Numbered from the stretch's first letter, positions 10,863 to 23,038 are shown. The stretch is DNA of 64,000 bases from Diphasiastrum complanatum (GCA_029204225.1 CM055109.1:40881055-40945054); one strand, 5' to 3'. Made by a program: numbers and translations. Notes: generated by a model from the letters alone, not told the origin.

Positions 10863-12154
10863 CCTTTTGTGCCAAACCTTTTGAATAGAACTTTGCTCCC
10901 TTGAAACACATCCAACTTGGTTAGCAATAACAAAGCATCTAGTTCGAACAACTTCCCTTGCCTTTTACCTTTTCCAATCAAGACATCCTTCCTTTTGATC
11001 AAACAAGCATCTCCATCAAACTCCTCCTTGAGGCCCTTACTTAGCATTTGACTCACACTAAGCAAATTCTTGGTCATAGACGGAATAGACAAGACATCCT
11101 CCAAATGAACATTCCTATTTTTAGAGAGAGAAATAGGAATTGTGCCAATCCCTTTGATTGCGCACTCACCATCATTGGCCATGTAGATTACCCTCTTGTC
11201 ATCTCCATATGCCAACAAAGAAGTGAAGCACTCTTTGTGAAAGGTCCCCCAAGGATCTAAATCTCCATCATTAGCAAGCATACATGAAGACATCACAAAA
11301 GCATCATCATTTGTATCTTGAACATCCAAACCATCCTCATCAAGAGTAAGATTACCTTGCTTGTCTCCTTGATCTCTTTTCTTCTTGTAGCACTCACTTG
11401 CAAAGTGTCCTTTGATGCCACAATAGAAGCACTTGATCTTTGATCTATCTTTCTTTTTGCCACTTGAAGAAGCATCCACTTGATCTTGCCCTTTAGACCA
11501 CTTACTTTTGGTTTTGCCCTTGAATTTGCCCTTTGTGAACATAGCATCCTCTTGAAGTGTCGATGTAGATCCACCTCTTGCTTGAAGCCTATATTTCTCA
11601 TTGATCAAGATCTCTTGAAGATCCATCAAACTTGGCAAAGTCTTTTGAATAGCAATACTTTGAACAATGTTAGCATGAGCATTCAACAAGCCATTAAGAA
11701 TTACTTGAATAAGCTCTCCTTCCTTAATGCTTTCATCTATGCAAGCTAACTCATCATTCATTGCTTTCATTCTCGAAAAAAAAGTACTTGGACTTTCTTC
11801 ATTCTTTTGCAAACAAGAAAAGATTTGCCTTCTTAGAGTTAACACTCTAGAAGTAGACTTGAATTTATAAAGCTTCTTCAATAAATTCCAAGCTTCCAAA
11901 GATGATGTGCACTTACCAACTTCCTCGAGAAGTTCATTGGTAGCATTCATCTTTATCATGTGTAGAGTCTTCTTGGCCCTCTTGTCATACCTCAATTGAT
12001 CTTGTTGTGTTGCTGGTCTCTCCTCCAAACCTACAACAATATCCAAAACATCATTCATCTCAAGAAGTGACTCCATCCTCACTTTCCACAATGAATAGCT
12101 ACTTGAGATAAGCCTATTATTGGTTTCCAACATGACTCCAATTGAGGTTGCCAT
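10829..12154 (-). CDS. Element K: 441-aa gag-protease protein lacking the protease active site
   Basis: A single open frame with copia gag in residues 1 to about 200 (YSLWKVRMES, SSLEAWNLLKKLYKFKS), a lysine-rich linker, a complete CCHC knuckle (CFYCGIKGHFASEC, near residue 245), and a protease-like region. The protease core WWVDSGASSH is missing: DPW is followed directly by the residues that normally come about ten positions after it. The flanking protease segments (YMANDGECAIKGIGTIP, LLSVSQML) are kept. The protein may therefore still build particles but cannot mature itself. The methionine start MATS corresponds to starts in related copies. Confidence 0.82.
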   Translation of the reverse strand: MATSIGVMLETNNRLISSSYSLWKVRMESLLEMNDVLDIVVGLEERPATQQDQLRYDKRAKKTLHMIKMNATNELLEEVGKCTSSLEAWNLLKKLYKFKSTSRVLTLRRQIFSCLQKNEESPSTFFSRMKAMNDELACIDESIKEGELIQVILNGLLNAHANIVQSIAIQKTLPSLMDLQEILINEKYRLQARGGSTSTLQEDAMFTKGKFKGKTKSKWSKGQDQVDASSSGKKKDRSKIKCFYCGIKGHFASECYKKKRDQGDKQGNLTLDEDGLDVQDTNDDAFVMSSCMLANDGDLDPWGTFHKECFTSLLAYGDDKRVIYMANDGECAIKGIGTIPISLSKNRNVHLEDVLSIPSMTKNLLSVSQMLSKGLKEEFDGDACLIKRKDVLIGKGKRQGKLFELDALLLLTKLDVFQGSKVLFKRFGTKGWDTSTSSHWR

Positions 12155-12726
12155 GTAGCAATGACCTGATCTTCTCTTTCAACCTGCTTCAATGCACAAA
12201 GCACTCCTTTGAACAACAACAAATCACCAAGATTTGAAACTATCTCACAAATTCTCTTCTAGCACTTATCCAAGCATATTAACACATAGAATCATGGAAT
12301 CTTGATCACCTATGATCTACCCTCAATCTAATGACTTTTTTCACTTCCTAAGATTGAAACACACTCAAATGAAGTCCAGCAACCTCACTATCTAGAGATC
12401 CAATCAAAATTAGAGTTTTGACAAAATCACAAAAAATTGAGTATTCCAAATCTACATGCAAATGCTGAAAATTTGATATGCAATCTATAAGCCACCGCTT
12501 AGGCTGATCCAATGATCCAAAAATCAGCCAAATCCAGTATGTGAATTCAAAAACTGGAATTGAACAAGTATATTGACCTATTTAGTGTTTTGATCTACAA
12601 AAGATCCAATCTACAAAAGCAAAAAATCCGATTTTGGTGTAGAATCCTCTCTAGCATGCTCTAGACTTGATATCTTCACCAAATCATTGATAGATCTAAT
12701 TTCCTCTTTCATAATCTGAAACACAA
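12155..12726 (-). mobile_element. Element K: untranslated leader
   Basis: Between the PBS and the gag start. No gene is seen. It resembles the J leader (13609-14198), which confirms that J and K are one family. Confidence 0.75.
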
Positions 12727-12738
12727 GCTCTGATACCA
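12727..12738 (-). other. Primer-binding site of element K
   Basis: The minus strand reads TGGTATCAGAGC, complementary to initiator methionine tRNA, and abuts the LTR. Confidence 0.92.
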
Positions 12739-13389
12739 TGTGAAAGATTTCAGATCCTTAAGATCCAAAGTACTTGAATGATCTTTGGTTAGAAAGAGAA
12801 ATACACTACCAATTCCACCAATGTAGAAAAATCAGCATTTACACACAATTTGAGATGCAAACACTAATAGAACTTGATCAAACTTGAATGAAATGATTAT
12901 GTACTGTTGTTGTCCATACAAAACCAGCAAGCTACTGTATTTCACACGTGTGGATCCAAAAATAGCAAATATAGATCATTCTACACATAGAATTGCAAGC
13001 AATCACCAAGATAGTGCACCAATGGATAGTAGAACCCAAGAGAACCATGTATAAGCATGAAATGAGATAGAGAAGAGAGAAGATGACTCTCTCCACGAGT
13101 TACATCCTTTTATAGCAGGTCCAAACCCTATTTGGCCACTTGGCTTTCCCACCAAAATGCTAACCCTACCAATTTTGGGTCTAGATTCAATGTACCCAAC
13201 TTATTCAAATTGAATCTACTCAAACTCGCATTCTATCTTTCCCACACTTTCAAAAAAGTGTTTATTCAAATGAAATTTAGACTAATGAACTTTGAAAAGT
13301 CCACCTCTAAGTCTAAAACAAGTTTTGGCCTCAATATGCCAAATATGGAACTATTGCAAAATGTGATGAACCTAGTTGAATCTTTCACA
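12739..13389 (-). repeat. 5' LTR of element K (651 bp)
   Basis: It begins TGTGAAAGATT and ends AATCTTTCACA, an 11-bp perfect inverted end. It is followed by the TSD ATTGG (13390-13394), matched at 9445-9449. It holds a TTTCACACGTGTGGA palindrome near 12942. Confidence 0.94.
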
Positions 13390-13608
13390 ATTGGTAACAT
13401 TCATCTTAATCATGTGTAGAGCTTTCTTTGCTCTCTTGTCATACCTCACTTGATCTTGAGGTGCTTGAGGCCTCTCCTCCACACTTGCAACAATCTCCAT
13501 CAACTCATTCATCTCCAATAAGGACTCCATCCTCACCTTCCAAGTAGAATAGTTGATTGAGGTAAGCCTATCATTGCTCTCCAACATAAAGTCTCCACTT
13601 GTAGCCAT
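13390..13608 (-). pseudogene. Element J: gag, N-terminal part
   Basis: The first about 73 residues of copia gag (MATSGDFMLESNDRL, NYSTWKVRMESLLEM, KKALHMIKMNVTN). The frame runs into the LTR of K at 13389 and continues at 9449. Start chosen at MATS, as in element K. Confidence 0.88.
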
Positions 13609-14198
13609 GTTGAAGTGACCTGATCTTCTTCTTTCAACCTATTCCAATGCACAAAGCACTCTCTTTAATGTCAAAAAATAAACTCAAGAAGAAATCACAA
13701 AGATATGGAACCTCTCAAATCTCTTCTAGCACTTCTAACTAGAAAATCAACACATAGAATAGTGAAATCTTGATCAACCTAGGATCTATCCTCGATCTAA
13801 TGATTCTTGCCACTTCCTATGATTGAAACACACTCAAATGAAGTTTAGTAACCTCACAAACCAAAGATCCAATCAAAATTAGGGTTTTGACAAAATCACA
13901 AAAAATTGAATATCTCAAATTCTACATGCAATTTTTAGAAACTTGATATATCTTCTTGTAGCTTCATTAGAGGCTTTTCTAATGCACCAAAAATCATCTG
14001 AATCTATTAAACCAAGTGTGAAATAAGAATTTATCAAGTATATAACCCTATATTAAGTTTTGACCTACAAAAGATCAATTCTACACATGCAAAAATGCTC
14101 ATTTTTGAGTAGAACTCAATCTAGCATGCTCTAGCATTGGTAACTCCTCCAAATCCTTGCTAAAGATGGCTGATCCTTTAATAACCTGAGACACAAGA
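13609..14198 (-). mobile_element. Element J: untranslated leader
   Basis: No gene is seen. It is similar to the leader of K. Confidence 0.7.
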
Positions 14199-14864
14199 GC
14201 TCTGATCCCATATGAAGGATTTTAGGTCATTCAAGATCCAATCCGTGTCCCAAATCTTTGGTTACAATAAAGAGCACACCAACAATTCTGCCAATGTAGA
14301 AAAATCAGCATCTACATACAAAATGAGATGCAAACTCTAAGAGATACTGATCAAACATGAACCAAAACATAAAATATGTTTTCTTTCCATACAATTATAG
14401 TACCCTACTGTATTTCACACGTGTGAAACCAAAAATAGCAATAAATGATCATTCTACACACAAGATTGCAAGATAACACCAAGATAGTGCACCAATGAGT
14501 AGTAGAACTCAAAGAGAACCATGTATAATGATGAAATGAGAGAGATAAGAGAGAATATGTGTCTCTCCATGAGTTACATCCTTTTATAGAGTGTCCAAAC
14601 CCTATTTGGCCACTTGGCTTTCCCTCCAAAATGTAAACCCTACTATTTTTGGGACTAGATTCAATGTACCCAAAGTTCAAATTTGAATCTCTCTCAAAGT
14701 TGACTACCAACTTTCCCACACTTTCAAAAAGTGTTTATTGAATGTATTTTAAACTAATACAACTTCAAAAAGTTTATCTCTAGGTCTAAAATGAGTTTTG
14801 GCCTCATATTGACAATTTACCAAAATATGACTAAACTAGACTGAACTTGTTGAAATCTCTCACA
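14199..14864 (-). repeat. Primer-binding site and 5' LTR of element J
   Basis: PBS at 14199-14210 (one base changed: TGGGATCAGAGC). The LTR is 14211-14864; its first bases are TATGAAGG (TG mutated to TA) and its end is CTCTCACA. It is clearly related to the K LTR but more diverged, in keeping with J being the older insertion. The TTTCACACGTGTGAAA palindrome lies at about 14414. The J 3' LTR was not found near 7 kb, so J is truncated there. Confidence 0.82.
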
Positions 14865-14904
14865 CGAAATGCCCTGAACAAACATAGTTTCTTACCTCAA
14901 ATGA

Positions 14905-15002
14905 GACCTTGAACAAGATTGAGAACTCCAAGAACTCCGTGAAAGCACTCCAAGAACTCCAAGAAATCCGTGAAAGCACTCCAAGAACTCCGAGAATCCA
15001 AA
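14905..15002. repeat. Short tandem repeat (about 32-bp unit)
   Basis: Copies of a unit containing CACTCCAAGAACTCC and GTGAAAG follow one another, with sub-repeats of AAGAACTCC. Confidence 0.75.
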
Positions 15003-15089
15003 AGATTCAAGATTTCAGTTTAGGGTTTCAATTTACACTATGCCTCAAAAAATGTGCTCAAAAAACAAATCGACTCCATGATGGACCTT

Positions 15090-15765
15090 GTTTCAAGACA
15101 TCCCCTTAGGCACCATGAGGACATCCCCTTAGGCACCATGAAGACGTCCCCTTAGGCACATGGGCACATCCCCTTAGGCACATGGGACAACTCCCATATC
15201 TATAAATAGGCAACTTTAAAAACCTTATCTACAGGAACTTAACTATATATATTTGATACTGCAAAATGAATCGGGGATGGACCTTAATGATCTGTAGGCC
15301 TACAAACTAATACTTTCCAAGACTGATAGAATGAATATAGAATCAGCTTTTTACAGGCTTTTTTTCTTGTGCTAGGATCTACAGATTTATTTGCCAAAAT
15401 TAAGCTTCGTATATCAGCTAGTGATTATACATCTGATAACAATGATTTTGTTAAAAAAACCTTCAATAATTGCCTTCAATAATCAACGTTTAGTGGTTAA
15501 GGGTATAGAGCGCTTAGTCTCAAAATTATGAGGACATCTCCTTAGGCACCATGAGGACATTAAACCCATCCCCTTTTAGTTTTATAAAAGAGAATGGACC
15601 TTAATGATCACTAAGGGGATGTCCTCATGATCTTTCCATTTGTCATTTCCATAAAATCCAATGAAAATATAAAACACTTATGAAGAAATATAAAACCCAT
15701 GGTGCCTAATGGGATGTCTTGGAAAGTATTGGCTTGTAGGCCTGTAGATCATGCTAAAACCCATT
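15090..15765. repeat. Complex direct and inverted repeat island
   Basis: Four tandem copies of a roughly 23-bp unit (ACATCCCCTTAGGCAC) lie at 15097-15185. Single copies recur at 15535 and, inverted, at 15610 and 15705. A second segment at 15279-15325 (TGTAGGCCTACAAAC, then ATACTTTCCAAGAC) recurs inverted at 15715-15760. GGACCTTAATGATC occurs at 15276 and 15596. The sum looks like a rearranged foldback element. No coding sequence is seen. Confidence 0.7.
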
Positions 15766-15779
15766 CTCTTTTAGTTTAA

Positions 15780-16376
15780 TAAATTATTTCAAACATTTCT
15801 TAATTTAAGGTTAATTAAATTTTATGAGGTAATTGACTGACAAGTTAGCATTTAGACCTATCCTTTGAGTTTTATTTTCTATAGGTTAAGTGTCTTCTCG
15901 AGGGGGATAGCACCAAAGTTATTGATCATTAGGGGATATTAGAATTTAAAATGGGCCCTTTGTCAAGATGTTGTTTTTGACTTCGCACGCTTTCAACGCT
16001 TATGTGTCCCAATGAATGGTGTCCATCTGTGACAAACTGTAATAGTGGTTGACGGACATAAATTGTATTTAATTTTCTCGGCCAAATTTTCGTGATTTTC
16101 AAATATCTCGCTGGGCTAAACAAACAATTGTGATTGGACCACAGTTACTGCCCGAATACTCTTATGCTGCCCGTCATTGTTCACTCGAGGTTGATTTGAC
16201 ATCAATAGTCATAAACTGTGGTTAACTAATGTTTGTAGTTAAGGAACTTCTTGTCATACATAGGTATACCTCTCATTTTTTTCATTCTATCTCTCATTTT
16301 CTTGTCATTCTTAGGTTTACCTCGCAATCTCTACATTCTCTCCGATCTCAGCCTGCGTACTCGTATTTTCGACTAA
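15780..16376. promoter_or_regulatory. No gene; possible upstream region of the next gene
   Basis: AT-rich DNA without a recognisable repeat. A CT-rich stretch at 16255-16345 (repeats of TCTCATTTT) directly precedes the ATG at 16377 and would fit a 5' untranslated region. This is inference only. Confidence 0.3.
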
Positions 16377-17724
16377 TGGCTACACATAATCGGAGACCAA
16401 GAGGAACCATTGATGCAATCAATATTTGCAATGAAAAAAATGCAGAGGATCAATGGATACGAAGAATATATCGAAAATATCAATGGATCTTGATGCATCC
16501 CTCTACAAAAGGCTCATTCCAAAAAAGAAAAAGATCAAATAACATATGTAGAAGCTCTTGGAAAGGCAGGATTATGGATTTTAAAGTATCACCTGCCGGT
16601 CAATCTATCACGGAAGTTTTAGTTCAGCATGCTTATCTTCACAATGAGCTCAACATTCATGATCTGAATCCAAATGATAGAAGGAAATGCAATTCTAAGT
16701 TTTCAGATTCAATTTATTTAGATTTAGCATTTTCTTTAAATTATATTTTTCATGAGATGTTTTTGTTGGTTTTGCGTATTTGTATCCATCAAATTTTGTT
16801 GAACCAATCAGTTCAATCAATTGCAGGAATAATCAATGTCATACCTTTGGATATCGGTATTTTACAATATAAAGGTCGTTATCCAAAAACACTTTTAGAG
16901 TCAGGAGTTTTTTTTATAATCACACTTATTTTCTTGATAAAAATGGTTTAGTTGGTAGATTAGAGCCATATCCTCTACCAGATTTTTCGAGTGAGGAATG
17001 GATTTCTTCTGATGTAGCAATTTCAAAAAGTTTTTGATCTAGGCTATATATTGATATTCAGAGTATATTAAAATGTAGCACTGGATCAAAGAATAATAGA
17101 TTAAGTTGGTATCTACCTTTTACTATTTTTGTTAATTTTTTTTCCAAATGCAATGTTCGGAGAACAAAAACAATGTTTATTTGTAAGGACTTGACTGCTG
17201 ATATAATCGCCGAGTTGTTGGATGATGGTTGGGATACAAAACAAAATCAGCAAGTTGAGTCCAGAGTATGTTACTCATCCATGACATTTAGATATCACAT
17301 CGAAAAACAAATGCTCACTTTGATGCTGTATTATAGAAGATGGATTGAATGCAAAAATGTTTGGGAGCCACTTGATCAAGATTTTGGTATAAACCCTCAA
17401 GAGCAACTTCAGATAACAGTGAAAAAAAATGACAACATTCTTGCAATGGTTGAGGTCAAGGAAGATTGGCATCTCAATCACATTCGATCAGAACTAGACA
17501 TGTTGCAATTCGATCTACCTCAATACTATCAATTTCGATTGAATTGTGTAAAGGTACATTATGCCATATAAAAATATTCCTTTTTTTCTATTTCTAAGTG
17601 AATCAGTTTCATAAAATATATAACTAAAACAATTTCTCTTGTGCAGGTAATAGTAAGGCATGAAGAGCACATAAATGCAAAGACATTGAAACATCCATCG
17701 AAATTGAAGATCCATAGATTATGA
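16377..17724 (+). pseudogene. Unrecognised intron-containing gene or pseudogene
   Basis: I do not recognise this protein. It starts MATHNRRPRGTIDAINICN at 16377, after a CT-rich leader. A plausible intron ends at ...TTGCAG (about 16824), after which NVIPLDIGILQYKGRYPKT is read. A run of eight T near 16908-16915 shifts the frame; beyond it, LEPYPLPDFSSEEW and then a stop follow. A second block (17173-17552) reads MFICKDLTADIIAELLDDG and DWHLNHIRSELDML, then a clean GT-AG intron (17553-17646, donor AAG/GTACAT, acceptor TTGTGCAG) and a final exon (17647-17724) ending KLKIHRL. The C-terminal block could be a small ubiquitin-like fold, but that is a guess. The breaks suggest a pseudogene. Confidence 0.5.
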
Positions 17725-18490
17725 GCTATGGAATTTTGTATTATGTAATACAATTTTTTGTATACATCATTTTTGAAAATATATGAACCACTTCTTCTAT
17801 GAGGCTCTTTCATTTCTATGATCTCCATTTCCATGGTGCAAAACACAATGTAATTGCAACTGGATAATATGAGTTTTTGATAGCAAGATTCATTGTCTCC
17901 TGCAGGAAATGCATTATCTCCATTGGGGAAATCTTCAGTCACTTGAACTTCAGTGATCACTACAATCGATGCTTGTCCTTGTTGATGTCTCGTATATATC
18001 GGTTGTATTTTTGGTCTTCATTGCCTTGATCTATATTGTCCTTGTCTTGGCATATTTAAATATGTTCAGAAGATGAACTGATGAAAGCTTTGTTGTAACA
18101 AATCTAAGTTTGTCGCATGTTTGGATTGGTTGTGGCAAAGGTTCCATTAGATCATCTTTCTGAACTTATCCAAAAAAAACCCATGGTAAAGGCAAGGCAT
18201 TGTTAATTTGTTGGGCCAACTAAGTAGTACCTTGTAGTACTAAGGCTGCTTAAGCTCTTAGACAAAGCTCCAACTAGAAAAAGCCACAATCTTTCTTTGC
18301 CAAAAAGGCTCTAGACCCTGCTATGATGTTATCATTTTCCTAGCTTCTCTGGACATGATTATGATGTTATCATTTTCCCAGCTTCTCTGAACATGATTAT
18401 GATTATGATTATGATAAACTTCTGGTTATTTAATTAGACTACAAAAGTTTTGTGATATGTATTTTACTTGTCTTTTTAATCTAATTTTTC
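17725..18490. other. Intergenic; one short tandem duplication
   Basis: No gene is seen. A segment of about 40 bp containing GATGTTATCATTTTCC is tandemly duplicated at 18322-18398 and is followed by ATGATT repeats to 18415. Confidence 0.6.
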
Positions 18491-19980
18491 CATGTTTTTT
18501 TGCTAACAGGCAAAAACCTATTGTGGTCTAGAAATTGGAGACATCCTATAGTCTTGCTTGAAAACGAATCGGTAAGTGGGTGCCAACTGGGTATTTTGAA
18601 TTATTTTAAGTGGCTGTTTTTGGATGTTTTGTATTGTTGATGTACAATCTTGCTAATACAAGCAATGGCGAGTAAAATGCACAGCATGGTTTTGACAAGA
18701 TCAAAAGCAAAAACACTTTTTCAAATGGAACACACGGAAAACGATGGCATGCACTTGTCAGATGATGCATTGGTCAAAGAGGTTAGTACATATTGTTTAT
18801 TTGTAAGATATAATTTTGGTCAATATCAATGTACAACTTTAAAAGACTTTGTAGATCTAGTTTGAGACTGGTTCTTCTAGTGATAGTAAACTTGAGAAAT
18901 CCAGACCTATAGATATACTCTTCCTTTCATGATACAATCGTTAGTGATGACGATTGTACTAATTTTGATCCTGTCTGAAATAGGGATCTGGTTATAGGAC
19001 CTCAGACTGTTACCACTCTCTCTCCTAATTATAAATCTTTAATTGCTTTGCCAACGTACAATATTAATAATGACTATTTTTTGACATTATTAGACATATC
19101 AGATCTTTTTTATTTTACAGAGGCTGAAGCTCTTTGCATTTTAAGCAGGAATCTTCATGAGTTTTCTGATTTGATTGATTATGACGCTGATGACCTTGTC
19201 CCTGGTGTGGAGACATAGACAAGGATCAATTTATTTTGGGGAAGGACTACTTGAGGATGGTTGTTGAGCAAGTGCGTGATAAGGAAGGCGATCTTCCATC
19301 TAACGAGGAGTTTTTTAGATTCCAAAGCCAACTTGGTTTTCCAAAACCAATTGTCTATTCGTCGACCTCATTGACAACAAGAGGTGGTCATAACATTGAT
19401 GATGAGACAATTATTGAGGATGACAAAGCTAAATGTGTAAGTTTTATATCCTGATTTGTACCAATTGATGCCTATAGTCATATTTTTTGTTTAATCTAAC
19501 ACTTCTGATTATTTCAAGAAACTCTTTACCTTGATAAGTTTGCAATCCACCGAGGAGGGCAAAGATCTTCTGCTGGTGAATTCTAGAGAGATCATGCACT
19601 AGGATATTATCTAAAATTCTTCAAGAATAATGAGATAAGTGTGGCCCACTCAAAGTTTCATCAAGATGATGAAATGATAATTATGGCGATCAAGGCACTA
19701 TCTTATTTTCTTGGGGGACATAATTTTATGAAGGTGCATAAAATAACATTTGTCAAGAAAAGTATTGCCTCAAAAGTTTAGGGTATGGACCGGTGAATTC
19801 CATGCTTAGATCATCACATTTTACTGTTTATGTTGCCTATGTTGATCTAAGTAAGTACAAGAACTATGAGCTCTTGGATCCATACAAAAGAAGGAGGCTA
19901 TTGCATGACTCCAAATTGCACCTTTCACTAAAGAAAGTGTTAGAGACGTAGTAGCCTTTGAAGATTCAATTTGCACTTTG
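18491..19980 (+). pseudogene. Possible exon debris of an unrecognised gene
   Basis: Several open segments with protein-like composition lie in plausible order: 18665-18780 (MHSMVLTRSKAKTLF, ending at a GT donor after DALVKE), about 19115-19215 (EALCILSRNLHEFSDLIDY), 19230-19438 (KDYLRMVVEQVRDKEGDLP, ending before a GTAAGT donor), and about 19525-19780 (DHALGYYLKFFKNN, HQDDEMIIMAIKALSYF). Stops interrupt several of them. I recognise no family. They could be a decayed host gene or an unfamiliar transposon. Confidence 0.35.
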
Positions 19981-20345
19981 TAATATTTTTTATTTCAATA
20001 CACAGAACATATTTGTATGTCTATTGTCTATTGCCTTGTATAGATCTATATGATTTTGAAAATTTTCATAATTTGACGATTTTGTATTATGACGAATTTG
20101 CACTTTTCTGTAAAACCATTGGAATAGTTGCAATATATAGTTGTTCGTTGTGCTGGTTTTACCATGTTGTGTACTTTTGTGAAATGCTACTCTTGCCTGC
20201 CAATGAGATTTGTCCATTCCTTGTGATGACCATATGTTGAGACTTTCACTATTCCTTGCAAAGAATGTCAAATGATGTTGTAATATGTGATGCACGTCAT
20301 GCAAACAATATATAAATCAATACCAAAAGTATCTAAATTGATTAT

Positions 20346-21039
20346 TGTGAAAATTGGCAAAAGCTAATTTGATCAAACATTGTAAATATCATAATGACTT
20401 GTACCTATTATGATTACACATGTGTGGAGCCTGTTCCCAGGTGTGAAATAAACATACTTTTCATGTAGTATAATCATAAAAGTTGTACATATGATTTAAA
20501 TCAAGTTCTAGTGGCTAAAATCATGTTTTTTAGTCATATGCCACATGGCATCAATCTAGAGATTGCATGAGCCACATCATGAGATTAGGTGTCAAATCCC
20601 ATGTGTAGAGGTCTGTTCACATGTGTGGAATAAGCTGAGGAAGTCAAGTTTACACTTCTAGAAGAGTTTTCTATATAGTAGAAAATTGACCAAAAAGTGC
20701 TCAAGTGTCAATTTTGCATGATGAATCATCATATGACAAAGCACCCTCACAAATGTGAGATCAAAGGGATGATCGGTACCATGAGCTCCCACTTTTTGTA
20801 TATATAGAGCCACATTTGGCCATAATCATCAAGCAACACCAATCTTGATTTCGGAAGCAATTTTCTCTCAATTTCATCATTTGTCTTGATTTCTTTTTTA
20901 TGTTTTGAGTTTCTATCATATTGTACTTTGTTTTCAGGCTAGAGTTGTGTAGATTGGTAGATCAATTGTATCTAACATCCAACCACTCATGTGGATCATT
21001 TTAGGATCCATTATTGGTCCAATTTTTCAGATTTTCACA
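20346..21039 (+). repeat. 5' LTR of element D
   Basis: It starts TGTGAAAAT and ends ATTTTCACA (perfect 9-bp inverted ends), then a PBS. It is homologous to the LTRs of G. Near its start lies the paired-palindrome block (ACACATGTGTGG ... CCCAGGTGTG, 20418-20448). Confidence 0.88.
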
Positions 21040-21051
21040 TGGTATCAGAGT
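21040..21051 (+). other. Primer-binding site of element D
   Basis: TGGTATCAGAGT matches the initiator-tRNA complement with one change and abuts the LTR. Confidence 0.88.
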
Positions 21052-23038
21052 CAAGTACAAGAGGATTTATTGAGATTTGATGGGGTTGATCCAAAACTAA
21101 GCCCAAGTTAGCAAGTTTTTGGAAACTAGCTAATTTTGATGTGGCGAGTTGGATTGGATAGGTATACTCAAAATATTTGCATCACACTTGGTTGTGGGCT
21201 ACAAGGGTACTTTTCACACGTGTGGGAATGTACGGTATCAGTTTTGGAGCCTTATGTTACAGTTTGATGCTATATCACCCAAATTAGCAAGTTTGTAGAA
21301 ACTAGCTAATCTTGAGATAGAGAGTTTGAATTGATAGATAGATTCAATTTTTTCGTACCAAAATTTGTTGTAGGCTGTAGGTGTACTTTCCACATGTGTG
21401 GGGCTGTACAAAATCTGTTTTGGTTGGGAAAATTAAAATTGATGCATATTTGCTTCATACATTTTTAGTGCAATTTCAAGCTTTTATAGAGATTCTATTC
21501 CTATAATTTGTTCTTGGATTAGATCATCCAAATAATTGATTTGGAAGACTGATTTAGATGCATTAAATTAGTTTCTCTGATTTTTTGAGTATATTGAAGT
21601 TGAGAGAGAAAAATTGTCAAAAATCATAGATTTAGGAGTGATATGCAAGGTGAGAGGTTGAAATCCATTGTACCATCACTCTAGATTTTTTCAAGAGTGA
21701 TAGGGTCAAGTTTAGAAGCATCAATTTGCTAGAAAACATCCTTGTATTTGTCCTCCAAGTGAAACCTTTGAGAGTTTCTAGTGCACATATAGCATCTATG
21801 CAAATCTTTTGTAGAATTTGACATAGATTGGCTTCAATTGAGAGTTCTAGAAAAGAGATTGAGATCCAACTCACATTGTTCGACCCTTCTCAATGTGTTT
21901 GAATGATTGTAAAGATTGAAAAGAGTCATTGCGGTGTGTATGGCAAATGTGTAGAGAGAGATCCAATTTTCTAAGAGTTCCTTCCTTTGTAGAGGGCAAG
22001 ATCTAGAAGCTCTTTTTTTGTTGGTATTGGAGAAAAGTTGTCTTTTCCTAGGTGATCAAATCTTTCTAGGTGGCATTAGTTCTTTGAAGCACAATATCTT
22101 AGTGAGAGAGAAGAATCACAACTTTTGATTTTGAATTTCATTCCAACTCTTAAGAGGTAGAGTCATTGGTGGAGTCCAATAGGGGTGAATAAATTCAATT
22201 TATTGAGCAAAATTTGACATAATTTGTATGAAATTCAAATTAGTTCTATTCCACTTTCTTTGTAAGAGTGTGAGGGTCAAGTTGTGATTCATGTCTAGAA
22301 CAAGGAGGAGTCCATATTTGAGTGTTCATGCATGGTTGGGATCTTTGTGAATGTCTAGATGTCTAATTTTTAAGCTTGGTAAAAAATTCTTGACACAGGT
22401 TGTTATCAAACTATTTCAAATCCATTTCAAATCTCAAGAGATAGATTATTTTGGGAAAGAGAGATTCCAAAAGGGGTGATTGGATCTTAATTTTATGTGT
22501 TTGAATCAAATATACATGTCAAGTTTGAGTGATCTAGTGTAGATCCTATGTTTTGTGAAAATTGGTGGTATAGTTTGTTGTCAAATCGAATTAAATTCAT
22601 TCTAAATCTCAAGAGTGGGATTATTTGGGTCAAGAGTGAGTCCAAAATAAGTAATTAAGTTTGATTTTCATGTGTTTGAAACAACACCCATCTTTTGTTC
22701 AAGAATCTCAAGTGTTGAGAGAACTAGTCAAGTGAAAAGTATAATCTACGTGTCAAATCTTTTCATATCCATTTCAGCTCTCAAAAGAAAGAGTCGTTGG
22801 TATTTGTTGAATCCAATAAGAGTTTGGATCTGATTTCTTTTGTGATTTGATTCAAAAATTGTGTGCTTTTTTCTTAGTGATCAAAGCAAAGTTTCCAAGT
22901 GACTAGTCATTAGTGTGAAGATTGATTCTTAGGTTTGTGAGCTAGATCTTTTGTAGATCCTTCTAGATTACTGAATATGTTCAAATCTAGTGAGTCACAA
23001 ATTACATTTGTAGAATCATATCACAAGTTTTGTTTCAC
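21052..23038 (+). mobile_element. Element D: 2-kb non-coding leader
   Basis: An unusually long leader, closely matched by 34193-35635 of element G. It has no frame like gag. Many imperfect repeats of sentences such as CAATAGG...GATTG with TCTTTGTGAGAG suggest internal amplification. Two palindromes (CACACGTGTGG near 21219, CCACATGTGTGG near 21392) lie just after the PBS. Confidence 0.75.
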
